This document shows positions 20,974 through 29,033 of a stretch of DNA of 32,734 nucleotides, in pieces. The notes under the pieces are model-generated. The model worked only from the letters and a program-made list of their open reading frames with translations, was not told the origin of the DNA and ran no database searches. How positions within the stretch are numbered: the first letter of the stretch is position 1; each line of letters begins with the position of its first letter. The stretch is taken from contig DKQZ01000101.1 of NCBI GenBank assembly GCA_002471975.1, forward strand, positions 1 through 32,734, in the 5' to 3' direction. The DNA comes from Dialister sp. UBA7295. Lineage in GTDB: Bacteria > Bacillota > Negativicutes > Veillonellales > Dialisteraceae. The translations under genes were made by a program, and so were the position numbers.

Positions 20974-23592
20974 TCAATCCATCTCAAAGACCGCTTTGCT
21001 CCCCTTTTCTGCCGGCATGATGCGGAGTCTGGCATCGATCCGTTCTTCCAGTTCCGGTACATGGGAGATGATGCCTACGAGGCGTCCCGTATTCTGGAGG
21101 TCGATCAGGGTATTCATGGCGCTGTTCAGCGCTTCGGGGTCAAGGGTGCCGAAACCTTCATCGATGAACATGGTATCGAGCCTTACTCCTCCCTGCCGGG
21201 CCTGGACCACGTCGGCAAGACCCAATGCCAATGAGAGGGAAGCCAGGAATGTTTCGCCGCCGGAGAGGGTATTGGCGGGGCGGGACCTTCCCGTATAGCT
21301 GTCCGAGACTTCCAGGGTGAGACCCCCTTTGGCATCGGTGGAGCCGTCGGCCATTCTGTGAAGGCTGTATCTATGATGGCTCATATCGAGAAGACGGAGG
21401 TTGGCCGCCCGGGTTACTTCATCGAGGAGGGCTCCCAATACATACCTTTCCAGGGTGACTCTCGTCTTATCGCCCCGGACAAGGCTGTAAAGGCCTGCCG
21501 CAAGGCCTGCCTCTTTCAGGGTTTCTTCATGGCGTTTTGCGATTTCCCTGACTTTTCCTTCTGCCTCTTTCAGGACTTTCTTCCTGTTTTCGCTGTCGGA
21601 AATAATCCGCACGGCGCTCTTGATGGCTGCCTGCAGGCCATTTCCTTCATTTCCAAGCAGAACCATATCCGGTCTTTCTTCGTTTCCCAAAGCCAGTTTT
21701 TCATCGGTAATGATTTTTTCCGCCGCCTTCAGCCGGCTCTGCCAGGTCTCGATGGTTCTGGAAATAGAATCTTCTTCATTCGCCCTTCCATACCAGGACC
21801 GGCATTCGGGAAGGTCTTTAAAGCCGGCGGCCAGGGATTTTTCCGTCAGTTTCCCTTCCCATTCCTTATAGTCCTTCGCCAGCTTTTCCCGCTGGCCTTC
21901 ATAGGTCCTGTATTCCGCGTCGGCAGCGGAAAAATCGGCGGAAGCCTTTTCTTTTTTCCGGGACGTTTCTTTCGTCGCTTTCTCCCAGTCCTGAATGAGA
22001 TGGTTGATCCTGGCCACCTCTTTCTGAATGGCATCGGTATTTCTATATTCTTCCGGAATATCTTCCAGAGTCCTCATCTTTGTCTGCGCATTCCCGAGCT
22101 CCGTAATGGCCCCCACATAGGCGCTGGCCTGGTACTGCTGATAAAGGTAGTTGGCATTATCGTAGTCCAGGGCCGCTTTTCTTGCCTTTTTTTCCGCCCC
22201 TTTCACCATGGCTTCCGTAGGAAGGTGCTTATCCCGCTGTGCCGGGGACGGATGATGGATGGCACCGCACACGGGGCAGGGCAGGCCTTCTTTAAGCGCT
22301 CCTGCCAGGATGGCGGCCTGGCCGGAGTAGTAGGTCTGACGGATTTTTTCATAATCCTCCCGGGTCCGGTCCCTTTGGGTCATACATTCTTTGGCCGATT
22401 TTTCCAGATTTGCCATCTCTTCTACCGCTTCATTGAATTTGATGGAAAGCCGGTCCACTTCCCGTTTCGTAGCCCCATAGGCTTTGGCCTTCGGCTCCCA
22501 GCTGATGAGTTCTGCCATACGGACCCGGAACTTTCCGATTTCATCGGCCTCTTTTTCCAAACCTTCCGCTTTGGACGCAAGGGCTGCTTTTTCTTTCTCT
22601 GCCCGATCTCTCCGTCCTGCCGCATCGTCCAGCTGGCGGCGCACGGTCAGACCGTCGTTTCTGATTTTTTCCAGATTTTCGAAATAGGCCGCCAGCTCTT
22701 TGGCGCTCCGGATGCGGGAAAGGTCTTCTTTTGCTCTTTCAATCTGTTCTTTGTCCCGGAGAAGGAGGGCCTTTTCGTTTTCTGCCTTGTCCAGATTCAT
22801 GAAATGGCTGTGAAGGAGGGCTGCCTTCTGGTATCGATTCCGGAAATCGTCGTAATCCTTTTCCGCCCGGTTCTTTCCTGCTTCCGCCTCGGCGATCTGT
22901 TTCCCGATTTCAGAAATCTGATTTTCCAGATTTTCTTCATTCTCGGCTCCTGCCATGCGGAGGGTGGCAGAGAGTTCCGTTTCTTCATTCTTCTGCCGGC
23001 TCTGGAGAATTTTCAGGTGGGCAAAGAGTTCATTCTGGAAATCGGAGAACCGGCCGGTCTTGAAGAGCTGTTTCAGGATGGCTTCCCGCTCTTCTGCCTT
23101 GGCCACGAGGAGTTTCCGGAAATCGCCCTGGGGCAGGAGAATGACCTGACAGAACTGGTTCGCATTGAGACCGAGCAGCTTCGAGGAAGCTTCCTCCACA
23201 TTTTTCGTGACGGTCCGGATTTCCTTCCCCTCTTCCAGCTCGGAGAGAGAAGCCTGCATGGTCACTTTTTTGAGGCCTTCGCCCCGGATTTTGTTCAGCA
23301 TCTGTTCCGGGCTCCGGGAGGCGCGATAGGTCTTCCCCCCGATTTCAAAGTCAAAAATGACTTCCGTCTTCTGGGCGCCCGTGGCATAGTCGCTCCGCAT
23401 ATGGCTTCCCGTCCGGTCTCCGCTGGTCCTGCCGTAAAGGGCATAGCACATGGCATCGAGAATGGTCGTCTTCCCCGCTCCCGTGGGTCCGCAGATGAGG
23501 AAAAGATGGCGGCCTTCCAGTTTGTCGAAATCAATGACCGTTTCTCCCGCATAGGGCCCGAAGGCGCGCATGGTAAGTTTCAATGGTTTCAT
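20974..23592 (-). CDS. sbcC: Exonuclease SbcC (Rad50-like SMC ATPase)
   Basis: An 872-residue SMC-type protein that with SbcD cuts DNA hairpins and processes double-strand ends. The head has Walker A GPTGAGKT (35-42). Long coiled coils follow (about 180-430 and 450-720), rich in Lys, Glu and Ala. The zinc hook is CPVC at 439-442, where two subunits join. The C-terminal head carries LSGGE (776-780) and Walker B LDTMFIDE (805-812). It is slightly short for the family, whose members are often about 1000 residues, because of shorter coils. Its ATG overlaps the sbcD stop by 4 bases, so translation is coupled. Confidence 0.95.
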   Translation of the reverse strand: MKPLKLTMRAFGPYAGETVIDFDKLEGRHLFLICGPTGAGKTTILDAMCYALYGRTSGDRTGSHMRSDYATGAQKTEVIFDFEIGGKTYRASRSPEQMLNKIRGEGLKKVTMQASLSELEEGKEIRTVTKNVEEASSKLLGLNANQFCQVILLPQGDFRKLLVAKAEEREAILKQLFKTGRFSDFQNELFAHLKILQSRQKNEETELSATLRMAGAENEENLENQISEIGKQIAEAEAGKNRAEKDYDDFRNRYQKAALLHSHFMNLDKAENEKALLLRDKEQIERAKEDLSRIRSAKELAAYFENLEKIRNDGLTVRRQLDDAAGRRDRAEKEKAALASKAEGLEKEADEIGKFRVRMAELISWEPKAKAYGATKREVDRLSIKFNEAVEEMANLEKSAKECMTQRDRTREDYEKIRQTYYSGQAAILAGALKEGLPCPVCGAIHHPSPAQRDKHLPTEAMVKGAEKKARKAALDYDNANYLYQQYQASAYVGAITELGNAQTKMRTLEDIPEEYRNTDAIQKEVARINHLIQDWEKATKETSRKKEKASADFSAADAEYRTYEGQREKLAKDYKEWEGKLTEKSLAAGFKDLPECRSWYGRANEEDSISRTIETWQSRLKAAEKIITDEKLALGNEERPDMVLLGNEGNGLQAAIKSAVRIISDSENRKKVLKEAEGKVREIAKRHEETLKEAGLAAGLYSLVRGDKTRVTLERYVLGALLDEVTRAANLRLLDMSHHRYSLHRMADGSTDAKGGLTLEVSDSYTGRSRPANTLSGGETFLASLSLALGLADVVQARQGGVRLDTMFIDEGFGTLDPEALNSAMNTLIDLQNTGRLVGIISHVPELEERIDARLRIMPAEKGSKAVFEMD

Positions 23593-24761
23593 TTTTCCGC
23601 CTCCCCTGCATAGACCTTTTCCCAGATGGAAAGGGCCAGTTTTTCTTCGTCTTCCGTGAGTTCCGTTTCCCGGAACTGTTTCACGAATCTCTTTAAAATT
23701 TCTTCGTCGCTCATCTGCTCCAGATGAAGGTCTCGCGTCCCTTCATCATCTTTGAAGCCCATGTCCTGCTCCACGCCCAGGCAGTTCGGGAATTTCGCCC
23801 GGAGCTTCGGCATGGCATCGATGACCGGCGATTCATTGGTGAGGGTGATCTGGAGGTAATCTTCGGATGGGTCTGTTTCGGGAGCCATGAGTTCTTCAAA
23901 AGTCCCTTTCAGTTCCCTAAGCTGGCGGAGGGGCGTGAGCTCATGGAAGGAAGTGGAAATATTTCCCTCTCCATCCATATTTCCTATAATCACGCCCTTC
24001 TTCTGGTACACTTCATTGAAAGAGTACCGCATAAGGCTCCCGGAGTACTGAATCCTTTCGGAATCGGACTTTGTCTTCTGGGGCCCGTGGAGATGGCCCA
24101 GGGCCGCATAGTCATAGGGGGCAAAAAGATCGTCGGGAATCTGGTCATAGCCTCCAATCGAAAGGGGCCTTTCCGATTCAGAAGATGTTCCGCCGGCCGC
24201 AAAGACGTGGGCCAGGGCGATTTTCCTCATTCCCTTGCCCCCCTCCGGCAGCATCGAAAGAAGATGGTCCGAAAGGGCCTTCTGGGCCGCTTCGAAAGTC
24301 CGCACCGATTCCGCTCCCTCGATGCCAAGGTCATTCATCATGACCCTGACCCTCGCCGGGTCCGCATAGGGCATGGGGAGGAAGGCCACTTTTCCGTATG
24401 TATCGGACAGGATGACCGGTTTCACTCTTTCCAGAGGCCCGAAGATATAGAGTCCCTGATGGGTGAGAAGGCGGCTGGCCACGGCCAGACGCTCCGCACT
24501 GTCATGATTGCCACTGATGATGAGGAAGGGAATTTTCCGTTTCCCCACAATTTCCTCGGTCATCCGGTCAAAAAGCTCCACCGCTTCTTCAGGCGGATAG
24601 GAACGGTCATAGACGTCTCCCGAGAGGAGGATGACGTCCGGTTTTTCCTCATCAATCAGGGGAAGGAACTGATTCTCCAGGAGCCATTCCTGGTCTTCCG
24701 TCAAGGAACGCTCCTTCAGGAGCTTTCCCAGATGCCAGTCGGCAGTATGAATGAATTTCAT
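23589..24761 (-). CDS. sbcD: Exonuclease SbcD (Mre11-like nuclease)
   Basis: A 390-residue metallophosphoesterase, the nuclease subunit of the SbcCD complex. Metal-binding motifs are in order: TADWHLGK (Asp8, His10), SGDVYD (48-52), SGNHDS (84-88), LAHVFAAGG and ALGHLHGPQ. The C-terminal part (about 290-390) is the SbcD capping domain. It overlaps nfo at its start and sbcC at its end by an ATGA each. SbcCD acts on palindromic DNA; this matters here because the region is rich in inverted repeats. Confidence 0.95.
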   Translation of the reverse strand: MKFIHTADWHLGKLLKERSLTEDQEWLLENQFLPLIDEEKPDVILLSGDVYDRSYPPEEAVELFDRMTEEIVGKRKIPFLIISGNHDSAERLAVASRLLTHQGLYIFGPLERVKPVILSDTYGKVAFLPMPYADPARVRVMMNDLGIEGAESVRTFEAAQKALSDHLLSMLPEGGKGMRKIALAHVFAAGGTSSESERPLSIGGYDQIPDDLFAPYDYAALGHLHGPQKTKSDSERIQYSGSLMRYSFNEVYQKKGVIIGNMDGEGNISTSFHELTPLRQLRELKGTFEELMAPETDPSEDYLQITLTNESPVIDAMPKLRAKFPNCLGVEQDMGFKDDEGTRDLHLEQMSDEEILKRFVKQFRETELTEDEEKLALSIWEKVYAGEAEK

Positions 24762-25603
24762 AGATTTTCCTCTTTTCGTAAACTTTTCAGTAAAGCAATT
24801 TCCTTTGCATAACCGGGCAGTTCATTGGGCGTTTCCAGGTAGAAAGGAAGATTCCTGAGCTTTGGATGGTTGATGACTTTCATGATGGTTTCGATGCCCA
24901 GGGACCCCTGTCCGATTTTTTCGTGCCGGTCCTTATGGCTGGCGAAGGGATTCTTGTCATCGTTCAGATGAATGGCGTGAAGCCTTGGAAGGCCGATGAT
25001 TTCATCAAATTCCTTCAGCACTCCGTCCAGATCATTCACGATATCATAGCCCCCATCATAAATATGGCAGGTATCCATACAGATACCCATGCGGTCTTTC
25101 CGCTCCACTTTTTCGATGATGGCCGCCAGTTCTTCAAAAGTGCGGCCCACTTCGGTGCCTTTTCCCGCCATCGTTTCCAGACACACCACTTTCGGAAGTT
25201 CTTCCTGATCCATGGCATAGTTCAGCATATCCGAAATGAGGCCCACAGCCACATCCACTCCCTGTTTCAAATGGGCGCCGGGGTGGAAATTGTACATGCA
25301 ATCAGGCAAATGGGCCGTTTTCGCCAGGTCTTCCCGAATCGCCCTGCGGGCAAAATCGCGGACGCTTTCCTTCGTGGATGCCCCGTTCATGGTATAGGCC
25401 CCATGACAGAGGATGGGTCCGAAATCATGATCTTTCATCCACTGGCGAAGACCTTCCACATCTTCCTCCACCAATGGCTTTGACGCCCCGCCCCGGGGAT
25501 TTCTCGGGAAAAACTGAAATGTATTTCCCCCGAGCTTTGTGGCCTCTTTCCCCATGGCCAGGTACCCGTTGGTCACTGATAAATGACAGCCGATGATGAA
25601 CAT
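24758..25603 (-). CDS. nfo: Endonuclease IV (AP endonuclease)
   Basis: A 281-residue zinc-dependent enzyme that nicks DNA at abasic sites in base-excision repair. The three-zinc site is complete in outline: CHGAY (His67), NFHPGAH (His107), CLETMAG (Glu143), CMDTCHIYD (Asp177, His180), HLNDDK (His212) and KDRHEKIG (Asp225, His227), with LETPNE near the end. The ATG at 25603 has AAAGGAG at good spacing; the open frame from 25639 lacks an RBS. It is the first gene of the nfo-sbcD-sbcC operon. The uracil-DNA glycosylase elsewhere in the window creates its substrate. Confidence 0.95.
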   Translation of the reverse strand: MFIIGCHLSVTNGYLAMGKEATKLGGNTFQFFPRNPRGGASKPLVEEDVEGLRQWMKDHDFGPILCHGAYTMNGASTKESVRDFARRAIREDLAKTAHLPDCMYNFHPGAHLKQGVDVAVGLISDMLNYAMDQEELPKVVCLETMAGKGTEVGRTFEELAAIIEKVERKDRMGICMDTCHIYDGGYDIVNDLDGVLKEFDEIIGLPRLHAIHLNDDKNPFASHKDRHEKIGQGSLGIETIMKVINHPKLRNLPFYLETPNELPGYAKEIALLKSLRKEENL

Positions 25604-25653
25604 AGTGACTCCTTTATGGAAATAAAAGTAGATTCTCATGAAATTACAATTTA

Positions 25654-25662
25654 ATTATAGCA
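25654..25662 (-). promoter_or_regulatory. Extended -10 promoter of nfo-sbcDC
   Basis: The minus strand reads TGCTATAAT, a perfect extended -10, about 50 bp upstream of the nfo ATG. No good -35 is seen, which fits an extended -10 promoter. Confidence 0.65.
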
Positions 25663-25668
25663 TGAAAG

Positions 25669-25711
25669 AGGCCTTCCATGGGCAATGGCTGCCTGCACTC
25701 ATGGAAGGCCT
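25669..25711. terminator. Long hairpin between the DMT gene and nfo
   Basis: AGGCCTTCCATG (25669-25680) and CATGGAAGGCCT (25700-25711) are perfect 12 bp arms with a 19-base loop. Neither strand has a strong T tract (CTCTTTCATG on minus, TTCCTGC on plus). It may insulate nfo from upstream transcription, or act as a regulatory stem at the promoter it abuts. Confidence 0.55.
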
Positions 25712-25731
25712 TTCCTGCATTCTGCGAGATT

Positions 25732-25761
25732 GGTTATCAGTTCGCAGTTATCAGTTGACAG
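25732..25761 (+). repeat. AGTTATC-type heptamer array
   Basis: GGTTATC, AGTTCGC, AGTTATC, AGTTGAC with a 7 bp period, followed by AGTGAAACTTAAAGG, which resembles the linker of other copies. No clear hairpin follows. Confidence 0.55.
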
Positions 25762-25834
25762 TGAAACTTAAAGGGAATACCTGCTTTCTGCAAAAATGGC
25801 CTGCCCTCCAAGCTGATGAGAGACGGACCATGAA

Positions 25835-26743
25835 TTACGCTTTTCCCGCGCATTCCGCAGAGCGCAGGGCAGGAGACTTTTCTTTGCTATTCTTATTTTC
25901 CCCCAGCTGCATGAGGATGAGGCTCACCGTGATGAGTCCGGCTCCTGCCATCTGGATGAGGGTCATGGCTTCTCCCAGAATAATCCAGGAGAAAAAGGCG
26001 GCCATCATGGGCGCGGCAGCGGCAAAAAATCCTGCCATTTCAGGAGATGCATACTTCTGGGCCACCGTCTGGAAAGTAAAGCCGAAAACAGAGCAGAGCA
26101 GGATAAGTCCCGAAAGGGCGAGCCAGGTGGAAGAGTCCGTGGGAACGGAAGGAATTTCAAAAAGGAAAGAAGAAACGAGACCCAGCGCCCCCATGACCCC
26201 CATCTGGAGCAGACCTACGGAAATGGGTTCGGCCGATTTGGCAAAATGGCCGGTAAGCCGGATCCAGATGGCATAAAAGACAGAGCCCGTGAGGCAGATG
26301 AGTTCCCCGAGAGAAAAGGAAATTTCATTTCCTTTCAGGGTCAGGCAGGCAATCCCTGTGAGGATGAGAATCATGGACAGAATGGTTTTGGGACCGGGAA
26401 ATTTTCGTTTCAGGAATGAACCGATGAGGACCACCCAGAGGACCGCCGTATTTTCAAGGAAGGCTGCGGATGAAGCAGGAATCATGGTGAGACTGATGAG
26501 CTCACAGGCCATACAGGAGAAAAGGGCGAGACCCGTAAGGAAGCCTCCTTTGATTTCTTCCCGGCCGATTTGGGAGAGTTTCCTGTGAAACAGGAGACAG
26601 AGGACGAGGGAGGAAAGGAGGAAACGGATACCCAGGAGCTCCAGGGGCGGCAGGGCATGGATGGAAATTTTGGAAAATGTATAAGAAGTGCTCCGCGCCG
26701 CAATGACGGAGAAGAGAAGGATTTCAGCCTGACGGGTATTCAT
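25835..26743 (-). CDS. DMT-superfamily transporter (EamA type)
   Basis: A 302-residue inner-membrane protein with about ten hydrophobic helices in two repeated EamA halves (first half LLGIRFLLSSLVLCL and FLENTAVLWVVLIGSFL; second half VGLLQMGVMGALGLV and MMAAFFSWIILGEAMT). Such proteins export metabolites or amino acids; the substrate is not predictable. I chose the ATG at 26743, with AAAGGAG upstream. It is divergent from a LysR-type gene 116 bp away, which makes control by that regulator likely. Confidence 0.88.
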   Translation of the reverse strand: MNTRQAEILLFSVIAARSTSYTFSKISIHALPPLELLGIRFLLSSLVLCLLFHRKLSQIGREEIKGGFLTGLALFSCMACELISLTMIPASSAAFLENTAVLWVVLIGSFLKRKFPGPKTILSMILILTGIACLTLKGNEISFSLGELICLTGSVFYAIWIRLTGHFAKSAEPISVGLLQMGVMGALGLVSSFLFEIPSVPTDSSTWLALSGLILLCSVFGFTFQTVAQKYASPEMAGFFAAAAPMMAAFFSWIILGEAMTLIQMAGAGLITVSLILMQLGENKNSKEKSPALRSAECAGKA

Positions 26744-26859
26744 GACGGGCTCCTTTCGGAAACATGGAATTTTTACTACACCCATGGTACTATAGAGTCA
26801 GCTGTGACGGAATAGCGAGTATTTCATAATAGATGTGATAAAAATTCAAAGGAACCTCT

Positions 26860-27714
26860 ATGGATACGGAAAAATGCAGGATCCTCCTCACCACCCTGAA
26901 AGCGGGGAGCATGTCAAAAGCCGCGGAAATCCTGGGCTACACGCCGTCGGGGATTCTCCGCGCCATCAAAAGTCTGGAAGAAGACGTCGGCCTTCCCCTT
27001 CTCCTCCGCACGCCCCGGGGCGTAACGGTGACGAAGGAGGGAGAAAAAATCCTTCCTGCCCTGAAGGAAATCCTCCATCAGGAGCAGTTCATCAAAGAAA
27101 TGAGCGCAGACCTTCGGGGTCTCGTGACGGGGGAACTCAATATCGGCACTTTCTTCAGTGTGGCCGCCAACCTGATGCCTCCCATCCTTTCGGATTTCAG
27201 GAAAAAATATCCCGGAATCCGTATCAACCTGGTGCAGGCAGGCAATAAAGAACTCCGGGAACGGTTTGCCGGTCATGAACTGGATGCCGCCATCATCAGC
27301 CGCCAGTCTTATGAGGGCCCCTGGATTCCCCTTCTCCGGGATGAACTCATGGTCTGGCTCCCGGAAAACCATCCCCTTTCCTCCCTTCCTGCTTTCCCTT
27401 TAAAGCAGCTGGAAAAGGAACCTTTCATCGACGAGCTCCCCGGAGAAGAAACGGATATCTGGTGGCTCTCCCGGAAAGAAAATCTCCACCTGAACATAGC
27501 CTTCACTTCCATTGACAATTATGCCGCCTACAAAATGGTGGAAGCCGGCCTTGGTATCACTCTCAATAACCGTCTCATGACTGCCACCTGGCAGGGAAAG
27601 GTCAAAGTTCTTCCCCTCAATCCGCCCCAGTATATCGAACTGGGCATGGCCGTGCCCGAAGTCATTTCTCCGGCGCTTGGGAAATTTATAGAGTACGTGA
27701 GAAAAGCAGTATGA
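26860..27714 (+). CDS. LysR-family transcriptional regulator
   Basis: A 284-residue regulator. The N-terminal helix-turn-helix spans about residues 5-60 (LLTTLKAGSMSKAAEILGYT, then RAIKSLEEDVGLPLLLRTPRG). Residues about 90-284 form the LysR substrate-binding domain (LNIGTFFSVAANLMPPIL and MVEAGLGITLNNRL). It has the usual family length. The start has AAAGGAAC upstream. It is transcribed away from the DMT exporter, and LysR proteins typically control the divergent neighbour in response to a small ligand. It ends 16 bases before a family A element oriented as its terminator. Confidence 0.92.
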   Translation: MDTEKCRILLTTLKAGSMSKAAEILGYTPSGILRAIKSLEEDVGLPLLLRTPRGVTVTKEGEKILPALKEILHQEQFIKEMSADLRGLVTGELNIGTFFSVAANLMPPILSDFRKKYPGIRINLVQAGNKELRERFAGHELDAAIISRQSYEGPWIPLLRDELMVWLPENHPLSSLPAFPLKQLEKEPFIDELPGEETDIWWLSRKENLHLNIAFTSIDNYAAYKMVEAGLGITLNNRLMTATWQGKVKVLPLNPPQYIELGMAVPEVISPALGKFIEYVRKAV

Positions 27715-27730
27715 ATAAAAATTAAAAAAA

Positions 27731-27800
27731 CTTTTGAATCGGGAGTCTCGGGGGTATCGGGGGTATCGGGAAGGTGGCGCCCTTCGGGCGCAGTTTTATA
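27731..27800 (+). repeat. Family A element acting as terminator after the LysR gene
   Basis: CTTTTGAATCGGGA, 9 bp units TCGGGAGTC, TCGGGGGTA, TCGGGGGTA, GGGAAGGTG, the stem GCGCCC-TTC-GGGCGC (27777-27791), then AGTTTTATATG. It is placed and oriented as expected for a terminator of the gene ending at 27714. Confidence 0.75.
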
Positions 27801-27839
27801 TGTTGCCTTCGGCGACAGCCCCCGAACTTCGGGGGCCTG
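27801..27839. repeat. Family B palindromic repeat fused to a family A element
   Basis: TTGCC-TTC-GGCGACAGCCCCCGAACTTCGGGGGCCTG begins exactly where the family A tail TTTTATATG ends, giving three consecutive hairpins. Confidence 0.6.
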
Positions 27840-27911
27840 TGAGGGGAGCCTTTCCCATTCGCATGCCCAGCCTTAGTGTCACTTGATCACAAACGATACA
27901 GGATTCAACCC

Positions 27912-28002
27912 CGCCGGTGCAAAATCTCCATAAAAAATTGGCGGCGCATCAGCGCCGCCACCTTCCCGCACCCCGCGCCCCGCTCCCCGAAATCTCGAAA
28001 TT
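27912..28002 (-). repeat. Family A element acting as terminator after the usp genes
   Basis: Minus-strand order: AATTTCGAGATTTCGGGG, heptamers (AGCGGGG, CGCGGGG, TGCGGGA), AGGTG, the stem GGCGGCG-CTGATG-CGCCGCC (27940-27959), AATTTTTTATGGAGATTTTG, CACCGGCG. It has the same long tail as the copies at 20466 and 20580. Confidence 0.78.
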
Positions 28003-28012
28003 GGAGGAAAAG

Positions 28013-28085
28013 CGGCACGCCGTGGTTAAGCTAAATCCCGAAAACCGTAACCGTCTCAGGTCACGGTATATGACAATTGACTCAA
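28013..28085 (-). repeat. Extension module downstream of the last usp gene
   Basis: Second copy of the module at 20890-20972. Here ACCGTGACC and GGTTACGGT form a 9 bp stem around TGAGAC. It links the stop codon at 28090 to the family A element. Confidence 0.6.
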
Positions 28086-28089
28086 ATCA

Positions 28090-28533
28090 TTATTTCACCA
28101 CCAGCACCGGGCATTCCACATGATGGATGGTATAGTAGCTGACGCTCCCCGAAATCATGGAGGAAATGGCTCCCTTACCGCTGGTCCCCATGATGATCAT
28201 ATCCGATTCATCATCTTTGGCCGTCAGGGTGATCATGACTTCCGGAACCCCCATGAGGATATCGGTCTTTACCCTGGCTCCCGCCGGAAGATTCTGAATA
28301 AGTCCGGCCAGCACGGCAGAGCCCTTTAATATCAAAGGACTGGAATCGTCCGGCTTTTTCGTCATATGGATGGTGTAATCAGAAGAAGTGATGCCTGCAA
28401 TGGGAGCCACGTAGAGAAGATGGATTTCCGCATCAAAAAGTTTGGCCAGACCCAGGGCATAATCAAAGGCCCGGGCAGAAGCTTTCGTATTGTCTACGGG
28501 AACCAGGATTTTTTTGACTTCCTTTTTATTCAT
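28090..28533 (-). CDS. Universal stress protein (UspA family) 1
   Basis: A 147-residue UspA-fold protein. KKILVPVDNTKASARAF is the first strand and ATP-contact Asp; MGTSGKGAISSMISGSVS fits the G-2x-G-9x-G(S/T) ATP-binding motif; it ends CPVLVVK. ATP-binding Usps are stress- and energy-sensing regulators in the cytoplasm. It is the most divergent of the four Usps in this window (DNTK in place of DGS). It starts 15 bases after its upstream paralog, with AGAGGAAA as RBS, so it is in the same operon. Confidence 0.92.
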   Translation of the reverse strand: MNKKEVKKILVPVDNTKASARAFDYALGLAKLFDAEIHLLYVAPIAGITSSDYTIHMTKKPDDSSPLILKGSAVLAGLIQNLPAGARVKTDILMGVPEVMITLTAKDDESDMIIMGTSGKGAISSMISGSVSYYTIHHVECPVLVVK

Positions 28534-28548
28534 AAATTTCCTCTTTCC

Positions 28549-28965
28549 TTATTTCACGATAAGTACGGGGCATTCGGAATGATGGACCACATAATGGCTC
28601 ACGCTCCCCATGACAAAGGAGGAAACGGAACCTTTCCCGCTGTTACCCATGACGATGAGATCCATATCTTCCGCTTCACTGACAATGGAATTGCCTGGCA
28701 TGCCGAAGACCACTTTCTTTTCCGCTTTCACATTTTTCGGCGCATCGGCCAGATAGATGTCAAGAATGGCTTCGCCTTTCTTAATGAATGGATCTTCCGG
28801 ATGTTCCGGGAGTTCCTTGTAGGCAGGAATCAGGGTTTCCGGGTCCATGACGTAAAGCATGGTGATTTCTGCATCCGTTTTTTCTGCCAGGAAGCAGGCT
28901 TCCTGGAAAGCCCGTTCCGACGGGTCAGAACCATCGATGGGGACAAGAATTTTTTTGATTTCCAT
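28549..28965 (-). CDS. Universal stress protein (UspA family) 2
   Basis: A 138-residue UspA protein: MEIKKILVPIDGSDPSERAF at the start, MGNSGKGSVSSFVMGSVSHY as ATP-binding loop, CPVLIVK at the end. I chose the ATG at 28965 because GGAGGAGA precedes it and because it aligns with the starts of the neighbouring paralogs; the frame open from 28986 adds seven residues. It lies 68 bases downstream of the third Usp and 15 bases upstream of the first, in one probable transcript. Confidence 0.92.
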   Translation of the reverse strand: MEIKKILVPIDGSDPSERAFQEACFLAEKTDAEITMLYVMDPETLIPAYKELPEHPEDPFIKKGEAILDIYLADAPKNVKAEKKVVFGMPGNSIVSEAEDMDLIVMGNSGKGSVSSFVMGSVSHYVVHHSECPVLIVK

Positions 28966-29033
28966 AATAAGATCTCCTCCATTCAAAGTAAAAATGTATA
29001 GAGGGCACCGCGATTCCCTCTGAATGAACAGAC

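Noticed and set aside
21358..23613. A 751-codon open frame antisense to sbcC
   Set aside because: It mirrors the sbcC reading frame, is rich in Phe/Pro/Gly from antisense codons, and matches no family. Similar long antisense frames occur over oppA, oppD and sbcD.
27741..28002. Possible CRISPR array from the regularly spaced TCGGG and GCGGG units
   Set aside because: Units are only 7 or 9 bp, directly tandem with no spacers of 25-40 bp, and no cas genes are present.
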